A DNA stretch of 64,000 bases from Chloroflexota bacterium (GTDB lineage Bacteria; Chloroflexota; Anaerolineae; Anaerolineales; UBA4823), in assembly GCA_029265355.1 (NCBI GenBank), contig JAJUJL010000003.1, forward strand, positions 186,001 through 250,000, written 5' to 3'. Of the stretch, positions 1-7,353 are shown one piece after another (positions within the stretch are counted from its first letter, which is position 1; every line of letters starts with the position of its first letter). The notes under the pieces are model-generated. The model saw only the letters and a list, made by a program, of their open reading frames with translations. It searched no databases and was not told the origin of the DNA. Made by a program: the position numbers and the translations under genes.

Positions 1-522
1 TTCGTGAACACGCAGCCCGGTATCAGCCAGGGTGAGCAAGAAAGCCCGGTCGCGCAGTTTGCGCAGGCGGTCAGGCTCACTGTCAGCCGGCATTAATTGC
101 ATATTCATTGCATATTGCAATATAATATCAATTTCATTGCGCGGAAATTGCGGCAAGCGCACACCAGGACGCCGCGAACGCTGGCGAACCAACAAGCGCA
201 CCCGGGGCAAATTGATTTCCGCCAGGTCCTCGGCTGCGAGATACTCATAGAAGAGCGTGGCGGCGGTCATGTACAGGCGCTCGGTGGCGGGAGAAAGGCC
301 TTTCAGGGCAGCGGCAAACCAGGCGATGCCATCTTCGGAAAGATCAGTCACAGGGTCATGCCTGGGGGAGAGGCCATGCTGGGCGAGGACCTGTTGAAAG
401 AATTCCATTGCCACGCGATACATGCGCGTGGTGCTTTCGCTGCGCGCCAGCTCAACGCTTCGCAGGAACGAAACGATGGCAGAGGCGATAGGGGGATGAT
501 TCGTAGCGGTGGGGGGCGTCAT
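1..522 (-). CDS. Tyrosine recombinase/integrase, N-terminal 174 residues (cut by window edge)
   Basis: Reading the minus strand from an ATG at 522 gives 174 open codons that run off the left edge. Residues about 10-105 look like the SAM-like core-binding domain of phage-integrase/Xer recombinases (LRSVELARSESTTRMYRVAM; a later stretch rich in helices with LSPATERLYM). The catalytic domain starts around residue 130 and reaches LRDRAFLLTLADTGLRVHE, where the Arg of TGLR is the first catalytic residue of the family. The remaining catalytic residues (HxxR, H/W, Tyr) lie outside the window, so activity cannot be judged. The ribosome site is weak (GAGAG). A perfect palindrome at 545-576 sits just upstream and could be its recombination site or operator. 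It could be a XerC/D/A-like chromosome-dimer recombinase or an element integrase; no cargo genes are visible on this side. Confidence 0.85.
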   Translation of the reverse strand, partial: MTPPTATNHPPIASAIVSFLRSVELARSESTTRMYRVAMEFFQQVLAQHGLSPRHDPVTDLSEDGIAWFAAALKGLSPATERLYMTAATLFYEYLAAEDLAEINLPRVRLLVRQRSRRPGVRLPQFPRNEIDIILQYAMNMQLMPADSEPDRLRKLRDRAFLLTLADTGLRVHE

Positions 523-544
523 CGGCTATTTTCTCTCGGCATTT

Positions 545-576
545 ATGCTTTTGATAATGATACTTATCAAAAGCAT
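545..576. promoter_or_regulatory. Perfect 13-bp inverted repeat with 6-bp spacer (dif-like core site or operator)
   Basis: The arms are ATGCTTTTGATAA (545-557) and TTATCAAAAGCAT (564-576), separated by TGATAC. Taking 11-bp arms gives a 28-bp site (547-574) with inner ends ATAA-N6-TTAT, the same geometry and inner bases as the E. coli dif site recognised by XerC/XerD. It lies 22 bp upstream of the recombinase start. Read on the minus strand, TTGATA (570-565), 17 bp, then CATAAA (547-542) also makes a plausible promoter inside the palindrome, so an autoregulatory operator is the main alternative. Confidence 0.5.
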
Positions 577-582
577 TATTGA

Positions 583-904
583 GCTTATTGTAGCAGAGCC
601 CCCTGCTCCTGTCAATAAGCACTTTTAGCGCCAGAATCGTCTACCTGTGTTTGCGCGCCGTCACTCTGGAGGGATCTTGGCGCTTTGCTTCCTCAGATGT
701 GCAGATCGGCAAATCAATCGCCGGGACTCCCCACCCCTGCTCGCCCGGATTGCCAGCCAGGATGCTTCCGTAGCCCATTTGCGGCAATGCCCCATCCAAA
801 GGCATAGATTAATATTGGATTAGTTTTGTCTTATTTATACTTTCCGACACATCCAGGAGGGGTCGAAATGCGTAACCAAGGGTTAGAAAGAAAGGAGAGC
901 GATA
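583..904. other. Intergenic region between divergent genes
   Basis: This 322-bp stretch carries no convincing long gene on either strand. A TATACT hexamer at 836-841 with TTGGAT at 815-820 (15-bp spacer) is a possible weak promoter for the CHRD gene. Two purine-rich ribosome sites occur near the end: AGGAGGGG at 855-862 before an ATG at 868, and AAAGGAG at 891-897 before the CHRD ATG at 905. Nothing else stands out. Confidence 0.4.
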
Positions 905-1423
905 ATGAAAAAACCAAGTTTCATCACGACAGCGCTTCTAGTCATGCTTCTGGCTGCTTTGAGCGCCATAACCGTCTTCGCCGATGACCTGGAAAACTTC
1001 AGGGCAAAGCTGAAAGGCAAATACGAAGTGCCGGCGGTCAACACGAAAGCCAAAGGCAAAGCGGAATTCACGCTCTCAGAAAGCGGCGATGCTTTTCACT
1101 TTGAGCTGAAAGTCGACAAGATACAGAATGTCGTTGCGGCCCATATCCACATGGGCGCGCCTGGTACGAATGGTCCTGTCGTTGTTTGGCTGTATGGACC
1201 GGCAGCTCCGGGCGGCGGAGCGCTCAAGGGCACGATCGCAGAAGGCGTGATCACCAGCGCTGATTTCGTCGGACCGCTGGCGGGCCAGCCCTTCAGCGCA
1301 TTAGTGGATATGATTGCCAGCGGCAATGCGTATGTCAACGTACACACCAATGATGGCGTTGCCCCAACCGGAACCGGGCCGGGTGATTTCCCGAGCGGCG
1401 AAATTCGCGGCCACCTGCACTAA
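905..1423 (+). CDS. Secreted CHRD-domain protein
   Basis: The 172-residue product begins with a clear signal peptide (MKKPSF, hydrophobic stretch about 8-24, then VFA before DDLEN), so it should be exported. The rest is a single CHRD domain: a start like FRAKLKGKYEVPAVNTKAKG, a middle with AAHIHMGAPGTNGPVVVWLY, and the typical end GDFPSGEIRGHLH. CHRD domains were named from chordin and occur in many secreted bacterial proteins; their biochemical role is not settled. The start is fixed by a strong AAAGGAG ribosome site 7 bases before ATG 905. The gene stands alone between an upstream 320-bp gap and a strong terminator at 1458-1498. Confidence 0.9.
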   Translation: MKKPSFITTALLVMLLAALSAITVFADDLENFRAKLKGKYEVPAVNTKAKGKAEFTLSESGDAFHFELKVDKIQNVVAAHIHMGAPGTNGPVVVWLYGPAAPGGGALKGTIAEGVITSADFVGPLAGQPFSALVDMIASGNAYVNVHTNDGVAPTGTGPGDFPSGEIRGHLH

Positions 1424-1457
1424 ACCCCTCCCCCACTCCTCCCTCCCGATGGGTTTC

Positions 1458-1498
1458 AAACCATCCAGGCCCGACTGACCACCGGGCCTGGATGGTTT
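1458..1498 (+). terminator. Intrinsic terminator after the CHRD gene
   Basis: A 15-bp perfect stem (AACCATCCAGGCCCG at 1459-1473 with CGGGCCTGGATGGTT at 1483-1497) and a 9-base loop are followed by a short T-rich stretch TTTTGTTG. It lies 35 bp after the CHRD stop codon. Confidence 0.85.
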
Positions 1499-1549
1499 TG
1501 TTGTACGGCGTTATCGTTCAAAAAGAAACACCAGCGTGGGTCAAAATTA

Positions 1550-1572
1550 TGGTATAATTAGAACAATAGTTC
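1550..1572 (+). promoter_or_regulatory. Extended -10 promoter with LexA-type box (GAAC-N4-GTTC)
   Basis: TGGTATAAT (1550-1558) is a perfect extended -10 element; no good -35 is visible, which fits that promoter class. Two bases on, GAAC-AATA-GTTC (1561-1572), flanked symmetrically by A1560 and T1573, is a perfect match to the B. subtilis/Gram-positive-type LexA operator GAACN4GTTC. A repressor bound here would cover the transcription start. The downstream gene is a DNA-repair-linked radical SAM protein, which fits SOS control; LexA binding itself is an inference. Confidence 0.6.
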
Positions 1573-1603
1573 TTATTGTCGGGCGTGATGATTGTCGGGT
1601 GTG

Positions 1604-2791
1604 ATGATGGATGCCCTGGAGCGCTTGAAATTTTTATCCTCCGAGATGCAGCACGAGCCGGCTGAGGATGCTGGCTGCCCTCAGCCGCTGCGCAACCATC
1701 GCTCCAAAGAGGTGTATCTCAGCAAGGCTGTGCTGCCTAATGGTCAACGCATCACGCTACTCAAATCATTGCTGACATCGGCGTGCGAGCGCAACTGTTA
1801 TTACTGCCCATTTCGCGCCGGGCGAGATACGCGCCGTGAAACCTTCAAGCCCGAAGAATATGCCAGGACGTTTATCAACCTTTACCGGGCTGGGCTGGTC
1901 GAAGGCAGCTTCCTCAGCTCAGGGATCATCGGCGGCGGGGTGCGCACGCAGGATCAGCTGCTCGACACAGCAGATATATTGCGACGGATGGGGTACACCG
2001 GCTACCTGCATTTGAAGATCATGCCAGGGGCAGAGCGCGACCAGGTTCTGCGCGCTATGCAGCTCGCCGACAGGCTCTCCATCAACCTGGAAGCGCCCAA
2101 CTCCCAACGTCTCGAACGGCTGGCTCCTGGAAAGCTGTTCACCGAGGAGCTCATCCGACCGCTGCGCTGGGTGGAAGAGATCCGCCGCAGCCAACCAGGG
2201 CATCACGGTTGGAATCAGCGCTGGCCCTCGACCGTGACACAGTTCGTGGTTGGCGGCGCTGATGAGAGCGATGTGGAGTTGCTGAAGACCAGCGAATACC
2301 TTTACCGCGCCTTGCGTTTGAGCCGTGCCTACTATTCCCCATTCACGCCGGTCACCAATACACCACTAGAAAATCACCCTGCCACTCACCCTCTGCGAGA
2401 GCACCGCCTCTACCAGGCATCCTTCCTGCTGCGCGATTACGGCTTCAGCGTCGAGGAGCTGGCTTTCGATGTCCAGGGCAATCTCCCCTTGCAAAGCGAT
2501 CCAAAGCATGCCTGGGCGATGGCGCACCTCAGCCAGGCGCCGTTGGAGATCAACCGCGCCAGCCGGAAAGATTTGCTGCGCATCCCCGGTATTGGTCCCA
2601 AAGCCGCTGATACCATTATTCGCCTGCGCCGGCAGGAGCGTTTGCGCAGCCTGGACGCATTGGCGCACGCTGGAATCCAGGCGCAGAAAGCAGCGCCGTT
2701 TATTTTGCTGGATGGTAGACGCCCAAACCACCAGCTCAGCTTGTGGCAGTTGTCCTCCAAAACGCCCTGGAGCAATCCATACCCGAAATAG
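1604..2791 (+). CDS. Putative DNA modification/repair radical SAM protein with C-terminal HhH
   Basis: This protein of about 395 residues belongs to the radical SAM group described as a putative DNA modification/repair protein often found next to a uracil-DNA glycosylase gene. The Fe-S motif CERNCYYC (about residues 60-67) follows LLKSLLTSA. Further family features are FKPEEYARTF, SSGIIGGG, and a conserved ITRASR-like stretch EINRASRKDLLRIPGIGPKAADTIIRLR, a helix-hairpin-helix DNA-binding motif near residue 325. The open frame extends to a TTG at 1592, but ATG 1604 or 1607 is more likely (MMDALERLKFLSSEM). No uracil-DNA glycosylase gene is seen nearby; the next gene is another radical SAM protein. 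The promoter carries a LexA-type box. The substrate is unknown. Confidence 0.85.
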   Translation: MMDALERLKFLSSEMQHEPAEDAGCPQPLRNHRSKEVYLSKAVLPNGQRITLLKSLLTSACERNCYYCPFRAGRDTRRETFKPEEYARTFINLYRAGLVEGSFLSSGIIGGGVRTQDQLLDTADILRRMGYTGYLHLKIMPGAERDQVLRAMQLADRLSINLEAPNSQRLERLAPGKLFTEELIRPLRWVEEIRRSQPGHHGWNQRWPSTVTQFVVGGADESDVELLKTSEYLYRALRLSRAYYSPFTPVTNTPLENHPATHPLREHRLYQASFLLRDYGFSVEELAFDVQGNLPLQSDPKHAWAMAHLSQAPLEINRASRKDLLRIPGIGPKAADTIIRLRRQERLRSLDALAHAGIQAQKAAPFILLDGRRPNHQLSLWQLSSKTPWSNPYPK

Positions 2792-2884
2792 TCTTGTCAT
2801 TTCACCCGCCCTGCTCTATACTGTGGGTAATTACGTCAGGACATACGCAAAGTGCGTAACGCCTTGACGTGTTGGAGGAGCTGG

Positions 2885-3895
2885 ATGGGTGCTGCAGCAC
2901 GCGATCCCCTGCAACCCGCTGATCTGGGGATCATTCTCTCCTACAAATGCGCCAACGAGTGCAGACACTGCCTGTACAACTGTGGTCCCTACTGGCGCGG
3001 CTGGATGAAGGAGGCGGACCTGCAGGCCGCCATGCAAAACGTACAGCGCTGGGCGCCAGGCATCCAGATCCATCTTTCTGGGGGAGAGCCTTTCCTCAAT
3101 TTTCCTTTGCTGCTGAGAGCCGTCGAAATCGCCCACGAATATCGACTATCGGTGTACGCGGAGACCAGCGCCTGTTGGTGCAACCAGGCCGACCTGGTTT
3201 ATGAACGCTTCGAAGCTTTGTGTAAAGCCGGGCTGGATGCAATTTTGATTTCTTGCTCTCCATTTCACGCCGAAAAGATCGCTTTGCGCAAAACCTTATT
3301 GGCAATCAATGCCGGGCTGGATATCTTCGGACTGCAAGGGGTGCTGGTGTACCTGCCCGATTGGATCGAGCAAATCCGCCGTTTTGGCCTGGACGAGCCG
3401 GTGCCGTTGAGAACTTACCAGAGAGCATACGGTCATGACACCGCTGGCGTGCTTTTTTGGGAAGGCTATGGCCTGATTTCTGGCGGTAGGGCCGGTTACT
3501 TCCTGGGTGATTACACCGAGAGACTGCCAGCCTCAGCTTTCGAGGGCGATCACTGCCGCCTGGAGATACTGCATCCTCACCAGGCGCACTTCGATCTCTT
3601 CGGAAACTTCATCCTGGGATACTGCGGCGGTTTGAGCATGGGCAACTGGCACAACCTGGCAGCGCTCGTGGAGCAAGCCAACAGCGGAAACTATCCGGAA
3701 ATCGTCAAGGTTTTAATCGAACAAGGTCCCTACGGTTTGTCCTGCCTGGCCGAGGCGGAGTACGGATACACGCCCCTGCACAGCGGATATGCGGGTAAGT
3801 GCCACTTATGCGTGGACGTGCGCCGGCACTTGAGCCGCTCAGGAGAATTTCCAGAGCTGCAACCCGCAGAGTTCTATGCACATCTCCCGGGCTGA
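2885..3895 (+). CDS. Radical SAM protein of unknown specificity
   Basis: The 336-residue product has the radical SAM signature CANECRHCLYNC in its first 40 residues (CxxxCxxC, with an extra Cys) and the SAM-binding-type motif HLSGGEPFLNF about 40 residues later. The C-terminal half has more cysteines (GDHCRLE, GYCGGLSMGN, KCHLCVDVRRHL) that could hold an auxiliary cluster, but I cannot assign a named SPASM or twitch class. The frame is open from a GTG at 2852, but GGAGGAG at 2873-2879 places the start at ATG 2885 (MGAAARDPLQ). It lies about 90 bp after the first radical SAM gene and is probably cotranscribed with it. Partner and substrate are not evident. Confidence 0.75.
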   Translation: MGAAARDPLQPADLGIILSYKCANECRHCLYNCGPYWRGWMKEADLQAAMQNVQRWAPGIQIHLSGGEPFLNFPLLLRAVEIAHEYRLSVYAETSACWCNQADLVYERFEALCKAGLDAILISCSPFHAEKIALRKTLLAINAGLDIFGLQGVLVYLPDWIEQIRRFGLDEPVPLRTYQRAYGHDTAGVLFWEGYGLISGGRAGYFLGDYTERLPASAFEGDHCRLEILHPHQAHFDLFGNFILGYCGGLSMGNWHNLAALVEQANSGNYPEIVKVLIEQGPYGLSCLAEAEYGYTPLHSGYAGKCHLCVDVRRHLSRSGEFPELQPAEFYAHLPG

Positions 3896-3933
3896 CCGAA
3901 ACCCTACCCACCCCTCATTCAGGAGAGCTGCGC

Positions 3934-5250
3934 ATGACACAATTCGAAGGGCGCGAATATTCGACTGAAAACAGCCGCCTGGCTCCGGGCAGCTACCAAC
4001 GCCTGAAAACCTACCTGATTAATACCCTGATCAATGAGATCGGGGATAAGATCTCTGCCCAGGTGGGGTCTCGCAACGCCATCCTTTCCGCCACCGATCT
4101 GATCCTGGAACGCCACAAAGTGCAGCTCAGCGCACAACAAAAAAGCAAGCTCCAGGAGGATGTGCTGAACGAACTGGTTGGGTTTGGTCCGATCCAGCCG
4201 CTTTTGGAAAATCCCCAGATCAGCGAAATTATGATCAATGGCCCGTACAGCATTTTTTACGAGATGGACGGCGCACTCCTGGAGAGCGAGGTCAAGTTCG
4301 AAAACGAAGAGCACCTGATGCGGGTGATCGATCGTATACTGCACCCACTGGGGCGACGAGTTGATCGCGATAATCCAACCGAAGACGCTCGCCTGCCGGA
4401 TGGCTCGCGCGTGAACGTGGTCATCCCACCGATTGCCATCGACGGGCCGGTGGTTTCGATACGCAAGTTCCTACCGAATCGCATGGCAATGGCCGATTTG
4501 ATCGCCCTGGATGCCATCACACCCCACATGGCGGAATTTCTGCGCGCCTGCGTGGTTGCACGCCTGAACATCTTGATCACGGGAGGAACCAGCTCGGGAA
4601 AGACGACCATGCTCAATATCTTGAGCGGCTACATCCCGGGCAACGAGCGCATCATCACCATCGAAGATGCAGTCGAGTTGCAGCTCCAGCAGCGGCATGT
4701 GGTGCGGTTGGAAACGCGCCCCGCCGGTATGGATGGGCGGGGGGCGGTCACCACGCGCGACCTGGTGCGCAATGCGCTGCGCATGCGACCCGACCGCATC
4801 GTGGTGGGCGAGGTGCGCAGCGGCGAGGCGTTGGATATGCTGCAATCGATGAACACCGGGCATTCTGGTTCGTTGACCACGCTGCATGCCAATACGCCCC
4901 GAGATGCCATTTCGCGCCTGGAAACAATGACCATGATGGCTGGGCTGGAGCTGCCCCTCGCCGCTATCCGTCGGCAGATCGCCTCCGCGATCAACCTGAT
5001 CGTGCACCAGTCTCGCCTGACGGATGGCTCACGCAAAACCACACAGATCACAGAAGTGGTCGGTATGGAAAGCGATGTGGTGACGCTTTCCGATATCTTT
5101 CGCTTCGACCAGAGCGGCGTTTCCAGCGATGGAAAGATCGAAGGCATGCTGCGACCGACAGGCATACGCCCCATGTTCACACCCAGGCTCGAAGCCGTTG
5201 GCTACAAACTGCGCGGGGAGATCTTCGGCGCTGGGAAAAGCTGGCAGTAA
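3934..5250 (+). CDS. cpaF: CpaF/TadA-type secretion ATPase
   Basis: The 438-residue protein is a type II/IV secretion ATPase of the CpaF/TadA family, which powers assembly of Flp/Tad pili at the inner membrane. An N-terminal domain (1-190) includes the family motif LLENPQISEIMINGP. It is followed by the Walker A GGTSSGKTT (217-225), the acidic ITIEDAVELQL box, and MRPDRIVVGEVRSGEALDMLQ with the Walker B region and GHSGSLTTLHANTP. The longest open frame begins at 3799 inside the radical SAM gene, but AGGAGAG at 3921-3927 fits ATG 3934. No TadB/TadC membrane genes adjoin it. The TadE/TadG-like and prepilin peptidase genes at 20-26 kb may be its partners. Its stop codon directly abuts the next ATG. 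Confidence 0.88.
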   Translation: MTQFEGREYSTENSRLAPGSYQRLKTYLINTLINEIGDKISAQVGSRNAILSATDLILERHKVQLSAQQKSKLQEDVLNELVGFGPIQPLLENPQISEIMINGPYSIFYEMDGALLESEVKFENEEHLMRVIDRILHPLGRRVDRDNPTEDARLPDGSRVNVVIPPIAIDGPVVSIRKFLPNRMAMADLIALDAITPHMAEFLRACVVARLNILITGGTSSGKTTMLNILSGYIPGNERIITIEDAVELQLQQRHVVRLETRPAGMDGRGAVTTRDLVRNALRMRPDRIVVGEVRSGEALDMLQSMNTGHSGSLTTLHANTPRDAISRLETMTMMAGLELPLAAIRRQIASAINLIVHQSRLTDGSRKTTQITEVVGMESDVVTLSDIFRFDQSGVSSDGKIEGMLRPTGIRPMFTPRLEAVGYKLRGEIFGAGKSWQ

Positions 5251-7347
5251 ATGCGAATGGACTCCATCGCCGAAGCCAAAACAGGTATGGGGAGCATAGC
5301 TGTCAACCGCTTGCTGGTCGGCATCGATGTGGGCGGTACTTTTACCGATTTTGTGGTGTACGATGCGGGTGTAGGGGTCTGCGACTCTTTCAAGCTGCTC
5401 TCCACGCCTGGTGATCCCTCCCAGAGCGTGCTGCAAGGGCTGGAAAAAATCCAAAGCGAGCATCCGGGGTGTGAAATCTGGGTGGTGCACGGCACAACGG
5501 TGGCCACGAATGCCTTGCTGGAGCGCAAAGGAGCGCCCACAGCCCTGGTGACCACGGCTGGATTCCGTGACCTGCTGCAAATCGGGCGACAAAACCGACC
5601 AGCGTTATATGATCTCTTTGTGAAACCAACCTCTCCCCTGGTAGAGCGCTCGCTGTGCTTTGAAGCCGAAGAAAGGGTCGATCAGCACGGGGAAGCGCTG
5701 CTGGCCCTCGACCCGGTGCACGCTGCCAACCTGGCAGAGCGCGTTGCGAAATCGGGCGCTCAATCCGTGGCAGTCTGCCTGCTCTTCTCCTTCGTCAACC
5801 CACACCACGAACGCCTCATCGCTGCAGAGTTACGCAAGCGAGGCCTGTCGGTGTCCCTCTCCAGTGAGATCTTGCCTGAATTTCGGGAGTACGAGCGCGC
5901 CAGCACAACGGCCGTCAATGCGTATGTGACGCCGAGATTGGACGTTTACCTGGGCAGACTTGATCAGGCTGTAAAAGATAAGGGAACCGCACGCAATGTC
6001 CGCATCATGCAATCCAATGGGGGAACGATGCGCCTGGAGCGGGCACGGCGGCACGGCGTGCAGTGCATCTTGTCCGGGCCGGCGGGCGGCGTGGTTGGAG
6101 CGCAATTTGCCGCTCACCTGGCAGCGGAAGCCAGGGGAGATCGCGATCCATTGCGCTTGATCACCTTTGACATGGGTGGAACCTCGACAGACGTGGCATT
6201 GATCGATGGCGAGCCGCGCGTGACCACCGAGTCGCTGGTGGGCGGATTTCCGATACGCATACCCGTGATCGATATTCACACCATCGGCGCCGGGGGAGGC
6301 TCGATTGCCCGCGCCGACCAGGGCGGCGCGCTGCGCGTCGGACCAGAAAGCGCTGGCGCAGATCCTGGCCCCGCCTGTTACGGGCGCGCCAGGGGCAAGA
6401 CCTTCGCCACGGTGACCGACGCCAACCTGGTGCTGGGGAGGATACTGGCGCAGGAGTTTTTGGGCGGCGCGATGCCGCTGGACGTTGAAAAAGCAAAAGC
6501 GGCAATTGCCGGGGTTGGCAAGAGCCTGGGGATGGACACCGAGCAGGCAGCACTGGGCATCGTTGAAGTCGTCAACGCGCACATGGAACGCGCTTTGCGC
6601 ATCATCTCGGTGGAGCGGGGCTACGATCCAGCAGCTTTTACCCTGCTGTCATTCGGAGGCGCGGGCGGCCTGCATGCCGTAGACCTGGCGCGCCAGATGG
6701 GCATTCAGCGAGTGTTAGCGCCGCCCCTGGCCTCCACGCTTTCAGCCCTGGGTATGCTGGCTGCGGATGTGGTGCGCGATGCATCGCTCACCGTTATGCG
6801 ACCGGGCGACACACCGCTCGAAGAGCTGAGCCGTTTGCTCGAGCCGCTGGTAGATCAAGCAACCGGCGAGCTGGTCGAAGACGGGGTCGCTCCCGAACAG
6901 ATCATCCACCTACCCCAGGCGGACCTGCGCTACAAAGGGCAATCTTACGAACTGACCGTGCCGTTGAGCAGCGCATTGCTCGAACATTTTCACCAGGCGC
7001 ATCACAGAGCTTACGGTTACCATCGCCATGACGCGGAAATCGAGATCGTCAACTTGCGACTGCGAGCCATCGCTAAAACATCGAAACCTCGCATTCGACA
7101 ATCGAAAGCAACCAATCAGACGATCAAGTCGCTGGCGGCGGCCACTCATTTGGTCAGGTTCACCAGCGGATCAGCGTCGACGCCAGTTTTTCGCTGGTCC
7201 GACCTGGCGCCTGGCGACGAGCTGCAGGGTCCTGCCCTGGTCGTGCGCCCTGATACAACGCTGCTGCTCTCTGACCGAGACCGCGCCGGCATAGACGTTT
7301 ACGGCAATGTGATCGTAGAGGTAGCGCCGCACCAGGGAAGGGTTTAA
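5251..7347 (+). CDS. hyuA: Hydantoinase/oxoprolinase subunit A
   Basis: This 698-residue protein matches the HyuA/5-oxoprolinase N-terminal family, ATP-dependent amidohydrolases that open cyclic substrates such as hydantoins or 5-oxoproline and pair with a B subunit. The start has the ASKHA-type phosphate loop LLVGIDVGGTFTDFVVYD. Later blocks are VVHGTTVATNALLERKG, ILSGPAGGVVGA, FDMGGTSTDVALI and IGAGGGSIA. ATG 5251 follows the CpaF stop with no gap; ATG 5287 (MGSIAVNRLLVG) is another possible start. It is followed 6 bp later by the B subunit, so the two form an operon. The true substrate (hydantoin, oxoproline, acetone-like or other) cannot be told from sequence. Confidence 0.88.
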   Translation: MRMDSIAEAKTGMGSIAVNRLLVGIDVGGTFTDFVVYDAGVGVCDSFKLLSTPGDPSQSVLQGLEKIQSEHPGCEIWVVHGTTVATNALLERKGAPTALVTTAGFRDLLQIGRQNRPALYDLFVKPTSPLVERSLCFEAEERVDQHGEALLALDPVHAANLAERVAKSGAQSVAVCLLFSFVNPHHERLIAAELRKRGLSVSLSSEILPEFREYERASTTAVNAYVTPRLDVYLGRLDQAVKDKGTARNVRIMQSNGGTMRLERARRHGVQCILSGPAGGVVGAQFAAHLAAEARGDRDPLRLITFDMGGTSTDVALIDGEPRVTTESLVGGFPIRIPVIDIHTIGAGGGSIARADQGGALRVGPESAGADPGPACYGRARGKTFATVTDANLVLGRILAQEFLGGAMPLDVEKAKAAIAGVGKSLGMDTEQAALGIVEVVNAHMERALRIISVERGYDPAAFTLLSFGGAGGLHAVDLARQMGIQRVLAPPLASTLSALGMLAADVVRDASLTVMRPGDTPLEELSRLLEPLVDQATGELVEDGVAPEQIIHLPQADLRYKGQSYELTVPLSSALLEHFHQAHHRAYGYHRHDAEIEIVNLRLRAIAKTSKPRIRQSKATNQTIKSLAAATHLVRFTSGSASTPVFRWSDLAPGDELQGPALVVRPDTTLLLSDRDRAGIDVYGNVIVEVAPHQGRV

Positions 7348-7353
7348 TCCAGG

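Noticed and set aside
97-582. Plus-strand open frame of 161 codons at the left edge
   Set aside because: It is the reverse of the tyrosine recombinase N-terminus, which has clear family sequence on the minus strand; the plus frame has no ribosome site or family match.
3799-3933. N-terminal extension of the CpaF frame into the radical SAM gene
   Set aside because: It reads through the radical SAM coding region; the ATG at 3934 with AGGAGAG fits the family start.
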